Shown here: positions 16,555 to 22,901 of the stretch, piece by piece
Position numbering within the stretch: position 1 is the first letter of the stretch
How the letters are laid out: every line of letters starts with the position of its first letter
NCBI RefSeq assembly: GCF_001262505.1
Contig: NZ_KQ410752.1
Coordinates: 1-38,120, forward strand
DNA: 38,120 bases
From: Shinella sp. SUS2
Lineage (GTDB): Bacteria > Pseudomonadota > Alphaproteobacteria > Rhizobiales > Rhizobiaceae
Direction: 5' to 3'
Position numbers and translations under genes: made by a program
The notes under the pieces: generated by a model
Told to the model about the DNA's origin: nothing
The model's database searches: none
The model's input: only the letters and a program-made list of their open reading frames with translations

Positions 16555-17589
16555 ATGCTCTCAGCTTCCGAACTGGCGAACCGTCTCTCGCGCGATGCCG
16601 AGGCGGTCTGCCGGCATTACCTCTCCGCCGGCCGCAGGGCCGGCAATTACTGGATCGTCGGCGACACCGCCAACAGCAAGGGCAAGTCGCTCTACGTCCA
16701 TCTGTCCGGTCCACGTGCCGGGCGCTGGGCCGATGCCGCAACGGCTGAATATGGCGACCTGCTCGATCTCGTGCGCGAGACCTGCGGGCTGGTCGATTTC
16801 CGCGACGTTACCGACGAAGCTCGGCGTTTCCTTAACGAGCCCCGTCCCGATCCGGCGGCGTCCCGCAGGGGCGACGATCGAACCGATCCGCCGGTCGACA
16901 GACCGGCAGATGAGCGCGCGCAGCGCCTGTTTCGCATGTCGCAGCCGCTGGCGGGGACCCTCGCCGACAGCTATCTGCGCCGGCGCGGCATCCTGCGCGC
17001 ATCCCTGCATCCCGCGCTTCGCTATCATCCGTCCTGCTACTATCGCGATCTCGTGACGGGCCGGACGACCAGCTTTCCTGCGCTGATCGCGGCCGTGACC
17101 GATCCCGGTGGCACGATCACCGGCGTGCATCGCACCTGGCTTGATCCCGATGGTGGCGGCAAGGCGCAGGTTGACGATCCCCGCCGCGCGCTTGGCGGCC
17201 TGCTCGGCAATGCGGTTCGCTTCGCCTTTCCTGTCTGCGGTCCCGTGCCTGTCATGGCCGCCGGCGAAGGTCTCGAAAGCATCCTGTCGCTGTCGTACGT
17301 CATGCCCGCCATGTCGATGGCCTCGGCACTGAGCGCCCATCACCTCGCGGCCTTCGAGCCGCCGCCTGAATGCGTGCGCCTCTACATTGCCGCCGACGCG
17401 GATGCCGCCGGCCGGAACGGCATCGAGAGATTGAGCCGCCGGGCGCAGGCTCGCGGGATCCTGCCGCTGGTGCTCGCCCCTGATCTCGGCGACTTCAACG
17501 ACGATCTGCGGCTGGACCCGAGCCGGCTCATCGCCAGTCTCCGGGCACAACTCGCCCCGGAGGACGCAACCGTCTTCCTGCCGTCGTGA
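16555..17589 (+). CDS. Toprim-domain primase-like protein (DUF7146 type)
   Basis: The start at 16555 has GTGAAGGAGGACCGCC, a very strong ribosome site. The 344-residue protein has an N-terminal unit (CRHYLSAGRRAGNYWIVGD ... GRWADAATAEYGDLLDL) like the zinc-free replacement of the primase N-terminus, then FPALIAAVTDPGGTITGVHR, then a Toprim fold with the acidic Glu 238 (AGEGLES) and Asp 281/Asp 283 (AADADAAGRNG). These acidic residues bind the metal ions needed for primer synthesis or nicking. Plasmid relatives sit beside SNO helicases. A role in lagging-strand priming after transfer is plausible but inferred. It ends ahead of a strong terminator at 17715. Confidence 0.88.
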   Translation: MLSASELANRLSRDAEAVCRHYLSAGRRAGNYWIVGDTANSKGKSLYVHLSGPRAGRWADAATAEYGDLLDLVRETCGLVDFRDVTDEARRFLNEPRPDPAASRRGDDRTDPPVDRPADERAQRLFRMSQPLAGTLADSYLRRRGILRASLHPALRYHPSCYYRDLVTGRTTSFPALIAAVTDPGGTITGVHRTWLDPDGGGKAQVDDPRRALGGLLGNAVRFAFPVCGPVPVMAAGEGLESILSLSYVMPAMSMASALSAHHLAAFEPPPECVRLYIAADADAAGRNGIERLSRRAQARGILPLVLAPDLGDFNDDLRLDPSRLIASLRAQLAPEDATVFLPS

Positions 17590-17714
17590 TGAGGCCGTGA
17601 TGGGGAGATGCGGCGGGGCGGGAGCGTCGGAGGGGAGGGCGGCAATGCCGGTCGCCGCACGGAGAAGCGCGCGCCTGCGGGCCTGCCGAGAGGCGACCCT
17701 TACCACCAGGCGTT

Positions 17715-17746
17715 CGGGCCTCCAACCGCCGGAGGCCCGGTTTTTT
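17715..17746 (+). terminator. Intrinsic terminator after primase-like gene
   Basis: CGGGCCTCC (17715-17723), a seven-base loop, GGAGGCCCG (17731-17739), then a six-T run (17741-17746). The stem is nine perfect GC-rich pairs. This is the cleanest plus-strand terminator in the window and should end the SNO/primase transcript. Confidence 0.85.
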
Positions 17747-17750
17747 CCCC

Positions 17751-17838
17751 GCGCCGGCGGAGCCGGCGCTCCTCGCGGAGCAAAAAACCTGTCCCCGGCG
17801 GCCCGGCGCTGCGCTGGGCCGCGGCGCGAGCGCCGCGG
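17751..17838. repeat. Cluster of GC palindromes before DUF2493 gene
   Basis: Within the 324-base gap 17590-17913, after the terminator, are GCGCCGGC/GCCGGCGC (17751-17769, three-base loop) and CCGCGGCGC/GCGCCGCGG (17819-17838, two-base loop), with CCCGGCGCTGCGCTGGG between. Possible roles are secondary terminators or extragenic palindromes. No gene is visible in the gap. Confidence 0.5.
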
Positions 17839-17913
17839 TTCCGGTCCGCTCGCCGGATGGAAGGGATCGCCGTCAGGCCGCGAGAGGCGCGGCCCCAACC
17901 GACGGAGACCATC

Positions 17914-18855
17914 ATGAACGTCCAGCTTCCCATCGATGCCGCTACCGACCTCCACCACGCATCGTCCCCGACCGACCGGGTCATCTACGAGATGCAGGTC
18001 TATGGTTATCGTCCCTTCCAGGACGAGCCGGACCCGCGCCTCTTGCCGGAGGAGGTGGTCGTCCAGTCTGCACTGACCGCGATGTTCGATGCCTTCGCAG
18101 AGATGCTCGGTGACACCCGGCTCGAACCCGATCTCGAAGATATGCTCTGGTCGACCGTCAATCTGTTCCACCGTGCGGGGGAGCGTATCCAGCGCGAGCT
18201 GCAGCGCAACGAGGACGCCCAGCGAAACGGGCAGCGTGAGCAGGACGGTTCGGAGGTCAAGAGCGTCGAGCTCGAACGGCACATCATGGAGGGTATCACG
18301 CTCCTCGAGCGTCGCAACGCCTTCGAGTTCATGCGCGATTTCGCCTCTGACCTCTTCGAGGCGCAGACCGGTTCGACATGGCGGCCGCGCACCGGCTCCA
18401 AGGTCAATCACGCCAACATGACCGCGGCGATGATCGATAGCAGGGACTTCCTTTCCGCCCGCCGCCGCGCCGAGACCGAGATTCTGATCCCGGCCGGTAC
18501 CAAGATCGCCTTCGGGGGCGGCCTGGACTACAACGATCATGACCGGATCTGGGCCGCACTCGACAAGGCGCTCGCCAGGCACGCCGACATGGTGCTGCTG
18601 CACGGTGGCTCGCCGAAGGGCGCTGAACGCATCGCGGCGTGCTGGGCCGAATCCCGCGGCGTGACGCAGGTCGCCTTCAAGCCGAACTGGAGCAAGCACG
18701 CGAAAGCCGCCCCGTTCCGCCGAAACGACGATATGCTCTCCGTGATGCCGGCCGGCGTCATCATCTTCCCGGGCTCCGGCATCACCGAAAACCTTCGCGA
18801 CAAGGCCCGCCGCTTCGGCATCACCGTCTGGGATCGGCAAGGAGACGGCGCGTGA
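17914..18855 (+). CDS. DUF2493-domain protein (SLOG/YspA-like)
   Basis: The start is the ATG at 17914, behind GACGGAGACCATC. This 313-residue protein has an N-terminal helical half (to about residue 165, rich in Glu, Gln and Arg around RELQRNEDAQRNGQREQDG) and a C-terminal DUF2493 domain: GTKIAFGGGLDYNDHDRIW, HADMVLLHGGSPKGAERIAA and GVIIFPGSGITENL. The GGxP..G loop and the PGSG loop form a Rossmann-like nucleotide pocket related to the SLOG superfamily, thought to bind or process nucleotide-derived ligands. The function is not established. A second, truncated copy of its last 78 codons lies at 20511-20745. Confidence 0.85.
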   Translation: MNVQLPIDAATDLHHASSPTDRVIYEMQVYGYRPFQDEPDPRLLPEEVVVQSALTAMFDAFAEMLGDTRLEPDLEDMLWSTVNLFHRAGERIQRELQRNEDAQRNGQREQDGSEVKSVELERHIMEGITLLERRNAFEFMRDFASDLFEAQTGSTWRPRTGSKVNHANMTAAMIDSRDFLSARRRAETEILIPAGTKIAFGGGLDYNDHDRIWAALDKALARHADMVLLHGGSPKGAERIAACWAESRGVTQVAFKPNWSKHAKAAPFRRNDDMLSVMPAGVIIFPGSGITENLRDKARRFGITVWDRQGDGA

Positions 18856-18892
18856 GCGCCGTGTTCCTCCTGCTGGCAAATCTCAAGCCTTG

Positions 18893-18930
18893 CATTTCCG
18901 AGGAATTGTGTACACATTTCCTCGGAAATG
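18893..18930. promoter_or_regulatory. 38-bp palindromic operator of antitoxin gene
   Basis: Bases 18893-18930 are a palindrome broken by a single mismatched pair (T at 18906 and T at 18917). The arms are CATTTCCGAGGAA and TTCCTCGGAAATG, and the centre is TGTGTACACA. A TGTACA or GTGTACAC core is the known operator core of Phd/YefM antitoxins. It ends 10 bases before the antitoxin start, as expected for autorepression. Confidence 0.8.
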
Positions 18931-18940
18931 GAGCGACGCA

Positions 18941-19207
18941 ATGGCTGAACCTCGACACATCACATCGTCTCCGCGGCGCGTCGGCGTGCGGGAGTTTCGC
19001 GGCAACCTGACATCCTTCCTGCGGCAGGTCGAAGAAGGGCAGCGCTTTGTCCTGACGTCCCATCACAAGGTAGTTGCGGAGATTGGACCGCCGTCCTCCG
19101 ATGTTGCAAACCGCAAGCCGGGTGCTTTGCGCGGCAAAATCAAGCTTGCCGATGATTTTGACAGTCTGCCTGCGGACGTCTCGAAGGCGATGGAAGACGG
19201 AGCGTGA
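18941..19207 (+). CDS. Phd/YefM-family antitoxin
   Basis: This 88-residue protein (MAEPRHITSSPRRVGVREFRGNLT..) shows the family N-terminal DNA-binding unit (VGVREFRGNLTSFLRQVEEGQRFVLTSHHKVVAEIGP, seen as VREFRGNL, FLRQVEEGQ, FVLTSHHKVVAEI) and a disordered toxin-wrapping tail (LADDFDSLPADVSKAMEDG). The operator palindrome lies directly upstream. Its stop overlaps the toxin's GTG start (GTGA at 19204-19207), the usual coupling. The toxin is frameshifted, so this antitoxin may now serve only as a repressor or as protection against related toxins. Confidence 0.88.
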   Translation: MAEPRHITSSPRRVGVREFRGNLTSFLRQVEEGQRFVLTSHHKVVAEIGPPSSDVANRKPGALRGKIKLADDFDSLPADVSKAMEDGA

Positions 19208-19597
19208 GGCTTCTGCTCGATACCCACACGCTGCTGTGGTGGTTGAATGACGACGAGAAGCTGGACGGTCGCGCCCGCGGCCTGATCGGCGATCCCGCTA
19301 ACGACTTCTTGTCAGTGCCGTTTCGCTCTGGGAGATCACCGTGAAGCTGCGCATCGGCAAGCTCGATGCGGACATCGAGGAGATTCTCGGCATTCTCCCG
19401 GGCCAAGGGTTTCAGCGCCTCGATATTTCCGACGCCCATTTGGTTGCGCTGGCCGGACTGCCGGTTCATCATCGCGATCCGTTCGATCACCTCCTCATGG
19501 CGCAGGCGCTCGCCGGGATGCGCATTTCGTTTCCGAAGATCAGAACGTGCCCCTCTACGGTGTTCCATTCTTCACCTGCTCGGACCCTGCGACCTGA
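19204..19597 (+). pseudogene. PIN-domain toxin, broken by two frameshifts
   Basis: GTG at 19204 opens MRLLLDTHTLLWWLNDDEKL, a classic PIN N-terminus with the first catalytic Asp. The frame is lost near 19310 and continues one frame back as VSAVSLWEITVKLRIGKLDA (second acidic residue Glu) to HRDPFDHLLMAQALAG (third acidic residue Asp). It is lost again near 19515-19525 and ends in the third frame as HFVSEDQNVPLYGVPFF...SDPAT at 19597. Each step is explained by one missing base (for example TTCTTGTCAG in place of TTCTTGGTCAG). The repaired protein would be about 131 residues, a normal PIN toxin of the kind paired with Phd-type antitoxins. As read, no functional ribonuclease can be made. Confidence 0.85.
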
Positions 19598-19756
19598 CCA
19601 GTTCCATGGCAACACCATCGGCCGGTTCAGCAAGACGTTCATGATGAAGATCGCAACAGCCTTTGCAGGTGCGCGCACGTCCAGCCGCCACGTCAGCAGG
19701 CTGGACTGAGTTCAGGCTGCCGATGGCTGCGCCTGCCAACCCCAATCGACAACCGG
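19598..19756. other. Stretch between broken toxin and sRNA
   Basis: I see no gene here. It separates the plus-strand toxin remnant from the T-rich 3' end of the minus-strand sRNA. Short open frames have no ribosome sites. Confidence 0.4.
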
Positions 19757-19912
19757 AAACAGAAAAGCCTGCCGCGGGAGGAGGTGCGGCAGGCTTCTCA
19801 AACTGTGACCGGCGACTGGGAGGAGGAGTGCCGCCGATCCGATGCAAGCGATCCCGGGAGGAGGAGTGGATCGCCGGCGCTGTGAGGCTCGCGGGAGGAG
19901 GTGCGAACCTCA
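19757..19912 (-). ncRNA. Cuckoo / alpha-r14 type sRNA with four anti-Shine-Dalgarno loops
   Basis: On the minus strand four hairpins follow one another, each showing CCTCCTCCC in its loop. Hairpin 1 is 19911-19884 (GAGGTTCG/CGAGCCTC, eight pairs). Hairpin 2 is 19874-19848 (GCGATC/GATCGC). Hairpin 3 is 19838-19808 (ATCGGCG/CGCCGGT). Hairpin 4 is 19796-19765 (AAGCCTGCCG/CGGCAGGCTT, ten pairs), and TTTTCTGTTT after it makes an intrinsic terminator. A CATATT at 19925-19920 is a -10-like box that would place the 5' end near 19912, giving about 155 nt. No good -35 is seen. Repeated CCUCCUCCC loops define the cuckoo RNAs, which include the alpha-r14 sRNAs of rhizobia and the CcsR RNAs of Rhodobacter; these pair with ribosome-binding sites of mRNAs. 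Placing it in this class rests on the loop motif and architecture, not on an alignment. Confidence 0.85.
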
Positions 19913-20022
19913 TGGGCTCAATATGCCAATCGCTTCCGCCCTGCAGAAGTCCCTTTGTGCGCAGGCCAGCCTTGCACATTGCGCACGTCAATTGCAGCAG
20001 GTTCGCGCCGTCGATGCCGATT

Positions 20023-20350
20023 TTAGCTGGGCGCCCCTTGATCGACGGACCAGTCTTCCACACGCAGGCCGTCCACCCGGTTGAACTCGTCGAGATTGTT
20101 GGTGACCAGCACCAGGCCGCGGGCCTTGGCCTGGCCGGCGATCAAGGCGTTGTAGGGGCCGATCGGGGTTCCCTTTACCGCGCGAACTGCCCGGACCTCC
20201 CCAGCTGTAAAGGCGTCGCGCTGATCGAAATCAAGGATCGGAAAACCCGCAAACAGCAAGCGTAGGGTTTCCAGATTGTGCTGGACCTTCGCACTCTTAT
20301 GCGCCTCGAAGTACAATTCATGGGCCACGATCGACGAGAGGCCTATCGAC
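20023..20350 (-). pseudogene. VapC-like PIN toxin lacking its N-terminus
   Basis: Minus-strand codons from 20350 read SIGLSSIVAHELYFEAHKSA, then NLETLRLLFAGFPILDFDQRD, then PIGPYNALIAGQAKARGLVL and ..NNLDEFNRVDGLRVEDWS, ending TAA at 20023. This is the rear four-fifths of a VapC. The LDTN start with the first catalytic Asp is absent, replaced at 20351 by the inverted repeat of a mini IS6 element. Where VapC toxins have an acidic Asp (PYDxLIAGQA) this copy has Asn (PYNALIAG), so catalysis would be impaired even if whole. No VapB partner remains. A fused frame runs on upstream to 20451 through the element but makes no sense as a toxin. Confidence 0.82.
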
Positions 20351-20510
20351 GGCATCGTAAATTTAACGGTGACGAAACAAGCGGAAATAGAGCCACACCG
20401 CGTGGGCGATGATTTCAGCAGGAAAGCGGTGGCGGCGGTAGAGCGGATCACGGTTTGTCATGCCTCTTCATCGCCAATCAAGCTCCACGTTCCGTTAAGT
20501 TTACGTTGCC
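20351..20510. mobile_element. 160-bp internally deleted IS6-family element
   Basis: Inverted repeats of 19 bases bound the element: GGCATCGTAAATTTAACGG (20351-20369) and CCGTTAAGTTTACGTTGCC (20492-20510), differing at two positions. Inside, on the minus strand from the ATG at 20461, are the first codons of an IS6-family transposase (MTNRDPLYRRHRFPAEIIAH, then AVWLYFR), ending at a stop at 20363 where the far inverted repeat begins. No 8-bp target duplication is visible. The flanks are a beheaded vapC on one side and a beheaded DUF2493 copy on the other, which fits an adjacent deletion or recombination between IS6 copies. Confidence 0.8.
20363..20461 (-). pseudogene. IS6-family transposase, N-terminal fragment
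   Basis: The 32-codon frame begins with GAAGAGGC before its ATG. Residues 3-27 match the start of IS6-family transposases of rhizobia (DPLYRRHRFPAEII..AVWLYFRF). The DDE catalytic domain is absent, so the element cannot move by itself but could be mobilised by a full copy with the same ends. Confidence 0.75.
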
Positions 20511-20745
20511 CGCTGAACGCATCGCGGCGGGCTGGGCCGAATCTCGCGGTGTCACTCAGATCGCCTTCAAGCCAAACTGGAGCAAACACGCGAAGGCCGC
20601 CCCGTTCCGCCGCAACGACGAGATGCTCTCCATGATGCCGGCCGGCGTCATCATCTTCCCCGGCTCGGGGATCACCGAAAACCTGCGCGACAAGGCCCAC
20701 CGCTTCGGCATCACCGTCTGGGAACTGAAGGGAGAGGGCGCGTGA
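20511..20745 (+). pseudogene. 3' fragment of a second DUF2493 gene
   Basis: The frame from about 20513 reads AERIAAGWAESRGVTQIAFK, then RRNDEMLSMMPAGVIIFPGS, and ends ITVWELKGEGA, matching the last 78 residues of the gene at 17914. By eye about nine of ten bases agree, and most differences are at third codon positions, so this is a diverged paralogue rather than a fresh duplication. The front of the gene is missing at the right inverted repeat of the mini IS6 element. There is no start codon with a ribosome site. Confidence 0.85.
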
Positions 20746-20749
20746 GCGC

Positions 20750-20786
<37 letters not shown>

Positions 20787-20829
20787 AGGCTCCTTTCCGA
20801 CGGGCATTCAGCCCGGCGTCGAAGCGGCT

Positions 20830-21201
20830 TTAAAGTTTCGGGCGAGGGTGCCCCATCAGGGCCTCGTATTCGCGGTCCGTCAATCGTTCGACGATGCGCA
20901 GCTGCGCGGGAATGTCCATCCGTTCGTGGAGAACGGCGGCGACGACAAAGGTCGCGTCTTCCACCACGATATAGGCAGCATAGTGATGCTCGATCTTGTG
21001 GAGGCGGAACAGGGAATGGCCCACCCGCTCGTCCTTCTTCATGCGCACACGGGCATAGGCTTCAGGGATCTCCTCGAAGCCTTTCCGAAGCAGGCGTCCA
21101 TAGGCTTTCGCCTGCTGCGGCGACCAGATCCGCGCCGTCTCGCGGATCGCCAGACGGTAGTTTTCCAACGCCGTCGGCAGGATAAGGATGTGGGGAGCCA
21201 C
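20830..21201 (-). CDS. ParE/RelE-family toxin
   Basis: This 123-residue protein (MAPHILILPTALENYRLAIR...) has the ParE fold pattern: an N-terminal strand and two helices (ARIWSPQQAKAYGRLLRKGFEEI), then VRMKKDERVGHSLFRLHKIEHHYAAYIV with strand-forming residues, then VVAAVLHERMDIPAQL. The HERMD(I)P ending is typical. ParE toxins poison DNA gyrase, while RelE relatives cut mRNA; sequence alone favours ParE. It starts GTG, sharing one base with the antitoxin stop (TAGTG at 21203-21199). Both partners appear intact, so this is the only apparently complete toxin-antitoxin pair in the window. Confidence 0.85.
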   Translation of the reverse strand: MAPHILILPTALENYRLAIRETARIWSPQQAKAYGRLLRKGFEEIPEAYARVRMKKDERVGHSLFRLHKIEHHYAAYIVVEDATFVVAAVLHERMDIPAQLRIVERLTDREYEALMGHPRPKL

Positions 21202-21458
21202 TACCGCAGCTCTTCGTCCAGTTCCGCGTCGACGGCATCCAGGGCGGACAGGGGCCGCACCTGCCCGCGCCGGAACTCTTCCTCCGCTTTCAGCAAGGAG
21301 CGAATTGCATAACGGCGGTCTTCCTCGCGCGCCATGTCTTCGCGGATCAGCGCGCGCACATATTCACTCGGCGTCGTGTACTGGTTCTTGCCGTTTGCGC
21401 GCATGTCGACGAAGGCGCGCATTTCATCGGGCAAACTTACATGCAGGCTGCTGGTCAT
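21201..21458 (-). CDS. ParD-family antitoxin
   Basis: The 85-residue product (MTSSLHVSLPDEMRAFVDMRANG) is a ribbon-helix-helix protein: SLHVSLP is the DNA-contacting strand, followed by two helices (DEMRAFVDMR, TPSEYVRALIRED) and a toxin-binding helical tail ending LDAVDAELDEELR. The start is taken at 21458, which follows GGGAGGGCGCTGCC. A start at 21521 would run through the promoter. It should neutralise ParE and repress its own promoter through the inverted repeat at 21515-21531. Confidence 0.88.
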   Translation of the reverse strand: MTSSLHVSLPDEMRAFVDMRANGKNQYTTPSEYVRALIREDMAREEDRRYAIRSLLKAEEEFRRGQVRPLSALDAVDAELDEELR

Positions 21459-21514
21459 GGCAGCGCCCTCCCGGTTGGAATTGTCGAGGCGGATTTTCCC
21501 GCACCAGCACCTCA

Positions 21515-21531
21515 ATGTCAATATTTGACAT
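21515..21531 (-). promoter_or_regulatory. parDE promoter/operator
   Basis: ATGTCAA-TAT-TTGACAT is a perfect inverted repeat with a three-base centre. On the minus strand it includes TTGACA (21521-21516), a perfect -35 box, with GAAAAT 17 bases further as a possible -10. A ParD dimer sitting here would block the polymerase. Confidence 0.75.
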
Positions 21532-21551
21532 CGGCCTAGTGCTGCCGGCCC

Positions 21552-21574
21552 GCGGAACGGCTTCGCCGTTCCGC
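21552..21574. promoter_or_regulatory. Strong hairpin between parD and SLOG gene
   Basis: GCGGAACGGC, TTC, GCCGTTCCGC is a ten-pair perfect stem in the gap between two divergent genes. There is no T run, so it is probably not a terminator. A purine-rich block, GAGGGAGAGG (21600-21609), follows. Confidence 0.5.
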
Positions 21575-21654
21575 TCCTTCGAGACGATGCGCTGGCCTAG
21601 AGGGAGAGGTGGCCCGGGAGGGGGAGGCCTGTTGGTAGAAAAAGGAGAGCGACC

Positions 21655-22191
21655 ATGGCGATGATATTCGTAGGCGGATCACGCGACATATTCGAACTGC
21701 CGGAACCGGTGATCGCGCGCATCGGTGCGATGATCGCCGCCGAGCATGGCGTGTTGGTTGGCGATGCGCCCGGAGCCGAGGCGGAGGCGCAGAGCCTGCT
21801 CGCCGGCTATGGCTATGAGCATGTCGGCGTCTTCCATGCCGGCAGCGAGCCGCCCAACAATCTCGGCGACTGGGCGGCCTATCACCGGCCCGCGCCGGGA
21901 GGCGCGCATGGCTACGCCTTCCATGCCGAGAAAGACCGCGAGATGGCGCGGCGCGCCGATTACGGGCTGATGGTCTGGGATGGCGCTTCGCCGGGAACCT
22001 GCCTCAACATGCTGCGCCTTGCGGCGGCCGGCTCGCCCTGCTTCGTCTACGACACGATGCGCAGCGCGAAGTTCACGCTTCGAAAAGTTTCCGATTGGCA
22101 GGAGATGCTGCGCAACGCCGGCCGGGATCTCGTGGGGCGGATCGAGGCGCGCATGACCGACGAGGAACGCCATCTCGCCAATGGGCGATGA
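21655..22191 (+). CDS. SLOG-superfamily-like protein, 178 residues
   Basis: The start at 21655 follows AAAAAGGAGAGCGACC, a strong ribosome site. The N-terminus MAMIFVGGSRDIFELPEPVI and the segment HGVLVGDAPGAEAEAQSLLA carry the GGSR and GDAPGA loops of a Rossmann-like nucleotide-binding fold, and MVWDGASPGTCLNMLRLAAA is the third conserved loop. This resembles YspA/SLOG-type proteins, thought to bind nucleotide ligands in stress or conflict systems. It is the second SLOG-type gene in the window beside the DUF2493 genes. No partner effector gene lies next to it. Confidence 0.75.
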   Translation: MAMIFVGGSRDIFELPEPVIARIGAMIAAEHGVLVGDAPGAEAEAQSLLAGYGYEHVGVFHAGSEPPNNLGDWAAYHRPAPGGAHGYAFHAEKDREMARRADYGLMVWDGASPGTCLNMLRLAAAGSPCFVYDTMRSAKFTLRKVSDWQEMLRNAGRDLVGRIEARMTDEERHLANGR

Positions 22192-22758
22192 CGCGACGGT
22201 TCGGCGGACGTCGTGCCCGCCCGCGGCCGGCCGACAGCACGCCGACGTTTGCCGCGATGATCCCGGTGGCTTCCCGCCGCCCGTAAGGAAGCCGGCCCCT
22301 TGCGCGGCCAGTCCGCTCGGCCTCTCCGGTGTCGTGTTCAGAAAGATCGTCTTCGTGCCGTCTTCGCGGCCGGGGCGCTGGCCTGGACCGATGCGGAAGA
22401 TAATGCCTGTCTCGAAGACCTCCATCCGGGTCGAGACGCGGCATATCGGACCCGCTGCACGTCTCACCTCAGTCCCAAGCCACGCCGTCGAACGCCGGGC
22501 GCTTGCGATGACGTCGGCACCCCGGAGCGCCCTCGCGGGGTGGTCGTGCGGGAAGAGCGGCGAAGGTAATGGCCGGCAGACCGACAGGCAAAGGCGCATC
22601 CACGAGCAGGACTGGACTCTGGCGGAGAGGCTGCAAGTCGGGACGCCACGGCAGGCATCGGCTCCGGTTCCATCCGGCCCGTTCCCATTGATGCCGACTT
22701 TGTAGAGGACTGCCTGCTTTTGCGGCCAACCCCTGAAGGGGTAAGACTCGACAGAAAT

Positions 22759-22815
22759 TTTTGCAAAATTCGATTTCGGTTTGTCCGCTTTGGCGGCAAA
22801 TCGAATTTTGCAAAA
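22759..22815. repeat. 18-bp perfect inverted repeat with TTTTGCAAAA cores
   Basis: TTTTGCAAAATTCGATTT (22759-22776) and its exact reverse complement (22798-22815) flank a 21-base spacer that itself can fold (CCGC/GCGG). Each arm begins with the palindrome TTTTGCAAAA, so the site offers two symmetric protein-binding cores facing each other. It is markedly AT-rich against its surroundings. It could be a recombination, partition or regulatory site. Confidence 0.75.
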
Positions 22816-22860
22816 TTTTCCGCCGAGCTGACCGCAGCAGATCAGCCCTCTCCTTTGCCG

Positions 22861-22882
22861 CCATCGGGAACGGTCCCGATGG
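22861..22882 (+). promoter_or_regulatory. Leader hairpin before DUF736 gene
   Basis: CCATCGGGA, loop ACGG, TCCCGATGG: nine perfect pairs, followed by AACCGAAGGAGACAGCACC and the start at 22902. It places a stable stem close upstream of the ribosome site. Confidence 0.65.
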
Positions 22883-22901
22883 AACCGAAGGAGACAGCAC
22901 C

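Larger units (their letters stand above)
22192..22901. other. 710-base intergenic stretch with large inverted repeats
   Basis: No gene is supported. Open frames on both strands lack ribosome sites and look like GC shadows. Near its end it holds the TTTTGCAAAA-bearing inverted repeat (22759-22815) and the leader hairpin of the DUF736 gene (22861-22882). The first 500 bases may be gene debris, but I cannot identify a source. Confidence 0.5.

Noticed and set aside
16561..18879. 772-codon minus-strand open frame across the Toprim and DUF2493 genes
   Set aside because: It spans two clear plus-strand genes and the terminator between them; its composition is that of an antisense shadow.
19765..19911. 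Repeated GGGAGGAGG units as a CRISPR or direct-repeat array
   Set aside because: Each unit is the loop of its own hairpin with different stems, spacing is uneven, and the last is a terminator; this is the sRNA.
20023..20451. A whole 142-residue toxin gene at 20023-20451
   Set aside because: The first 34 residues come from the wrong frame of an IS6 transposase fragment; only the rear is VapC.
22181..22705. 174-codon plus-strand frame after the SLOG gene
   Set aside because: It has no ribosome site, a Pro/Arg-rich shadow-like composition and no recognisable domain.
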